Shown one piece after another: positions 21,653 through 22,098 of a stretch of DNA of 22,098 bases; the stretch's first letter is position 1; each line of letters opens with the position of its first letter. This DNA is from DASTHS01 sp035718085. GTDB taxonomy: Bacteria > Actinomycetota > Acidimicrobiia > Acidimicrobiales > Palsa-688. The stretch covers positions 1 through 22,098 of the forward strand of contig DASTHS010000233.1 of the NCBI GenBank assembly GCA_035718085.1, given 5' to 3'. The notes beneath the pieces were generated by a model. The model was not told the origin of the DNA. It was given only the letters and a program-made list of their open reading frames with translations, and did no database searches. The position numbers and the translations under genes are program-made.

Positions 21653-22098
21653 CTAGCGGGGAGGGCGCTGCGGGCCGAGCAGGCGGGCGGCGGTGGCCAG
21701 CTTGCGCCACGTCGGCACGCGTACCCGGGCGGAGAACACGTCGTAGCCGGCGGCCTCGATGCGCTCGAGGATCCCGCTGTAGAGGCGCCGGGCGCCGCCG
21801 ACGCAGCGGGCCGAGGCTGGCGGCAGCATGGCGATGCCCAGGTCGGCCGACGCGTACAGCCGGCGGGTGCGGTCGATCTGGAAGCGCATCAGCTCGACCC
21901 ACTCCGGCGTCACCCGCCGCTCGGTGAGCGCCGCTTGCGCCCCGAACCCCTCGACCTCCTTCCACGGGACGTAGACCCGGCCGCGGTCGAGGTCCTCGGC
22001 CACGTCGCGGAGGAAGTTGGTCAGCTGGAACGCGAGACCGAGTTGGCGGGCCGGCTCGCGGGCCGCGGCCGGGTCGGTCGAGCCCAGGATCGGCAGCA
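21653..22098 (-). CDS. crtB: Phytoene synthase (5' end outside the window)
   Basis: The C-terminal 147 residues of a squalene/phytoene synthase family protein; the frame stays open to base 22098. The second aspartate-rich region is clear: LGLAFQLTNFLRDVAEDL with DVAED, followed by DRGRVYVP, the standard substrate-Mg2+ binding block of CrtB. The end, including RRLYSGILERIEAAGYDV and RVRVPTWRKL, also fits. The enzyme condenses two GGPP molecules to phytoene. The GTG at 22003 is internal to the conserved block and is not the start. A squalene or dehydrosqualene synthase is an alternative reading, but the crtYcd-crtZ neighbours favour phytoene synthase. Confidence 0.92.
   Translation of the reverse strand, partial: LPILGSTDPAAAREPARQLGLAFQLTNFLRDVAEDLDRGRVYVPWKEVEGFGAQAALTERRVTPEWVELMRFQIDRTRRLYASADLGIAMLPPASARCVGGARRLYSGILERIEAAGYDVFSARVRVPTWRKLATAARLLGPQRPPR

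Noticed and set aside
1..22098. tRNA, rRNA, riboswitch, insertion sequence or origin
   Set aside because: I saw no cloverleaf, conserved RNA core, transposase, terminal repeats or DnaA-box cluster. All gaps are under about 160 bases. A covariance-model search would be the decisive check.

Overview
The window is very G+C-rich, densely coding DNA with many GTG starts. It looks like an actinobacterial chromosome, probably from the class Acidimicrobiia or a relative; that placement is inferred from gene content and codon style, not from a marker gene. Supporting features are split lycopene cyclase genes (crtYc/crtYd), an Rv1264-type adenylate cyclase, an MshB/Mca-like deacetylase, a mycothiol-type maleylpyruvate isomerase family protein, an actinobacterial phage-holin-family/DUF3618 pair, and TANNNT boxes placed directly before start codons. 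I see no tRNA or rRNA gene, CRISPR array, insertion sequence, integrase or attachment site, and no gene-free stretch longer than about 160 bases. I read 25 protein genes: two are cut by the window ends and one, a large membrane protein, has no known role.

Layout. 1-1077: C-terminal part of an HtrA-type protease. 1120-2250 (minus): peptide deformylase abutting a poly-gamma-glutamate-hydrolase-like gene. 2304-5813 (plus): a divergent YbaK-like protein, a DoxX-like membrane protein with a histone-H1-like tail, an LmbE-family deacetylase, and a class III adenylate cyclase whose start overlaps the deacetylase stop. 5810-7240 (minus): glucose-6-phosphate dehydrogenase. 7397-8074 (plus): VC0807-like membrane protein. 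8082-11154 (minus): serine beta-lactamase-like hydrolase and a large polytopic membrane protein. 11260-16355 (plus): acyl-CoA synthetase, SRAP protein, a three-gene envelope cassette (holin-like, DUF3618, Gly/Trp-tailed protein) and a cytochrome P450. 16407-17171 (minus): class II aldolase/adducin protein. 17219-19901 (minus): dxs followed by a maleylpyruvate-isomerase-family gene. 19945-21086 (plus): crtYc, crtYd and a beta-carotene-hydroxylase-like gene. 21094-22098 (minus): beta-carbonic anhydrase and the 3' end of a phytoene synthase.

The clearest functional unit is the right end. Dxs makes the isoprenoid precursor, phytoene synthase commits it to carotenoids, CrtYc/CrtYd cyclise lycopene, and the CrtZ-like protein would hydroxylate the rings. 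Desaturase (crtI) and GGPP synthase are not in the window. The rest is mostly housekeeping and envelope genes.

Two structural patterns run through the window. Eight genes carry a TANNNT box 6-9 bases before the start codon, and three more have a near match, which suggests widespread leaderless transcription. The facing stop codons at convergent gene ends are mostly built into short inverted repeats. I did not find a convincing, wholly new multi-gene system. The best unexplained items are the H1-like DoxX tail, the YbaK homologue lacking the key lysine, the deacetylase-cyclase pair, the holin/DUF3618/Gly-Trp cassette and the large membrane protein.
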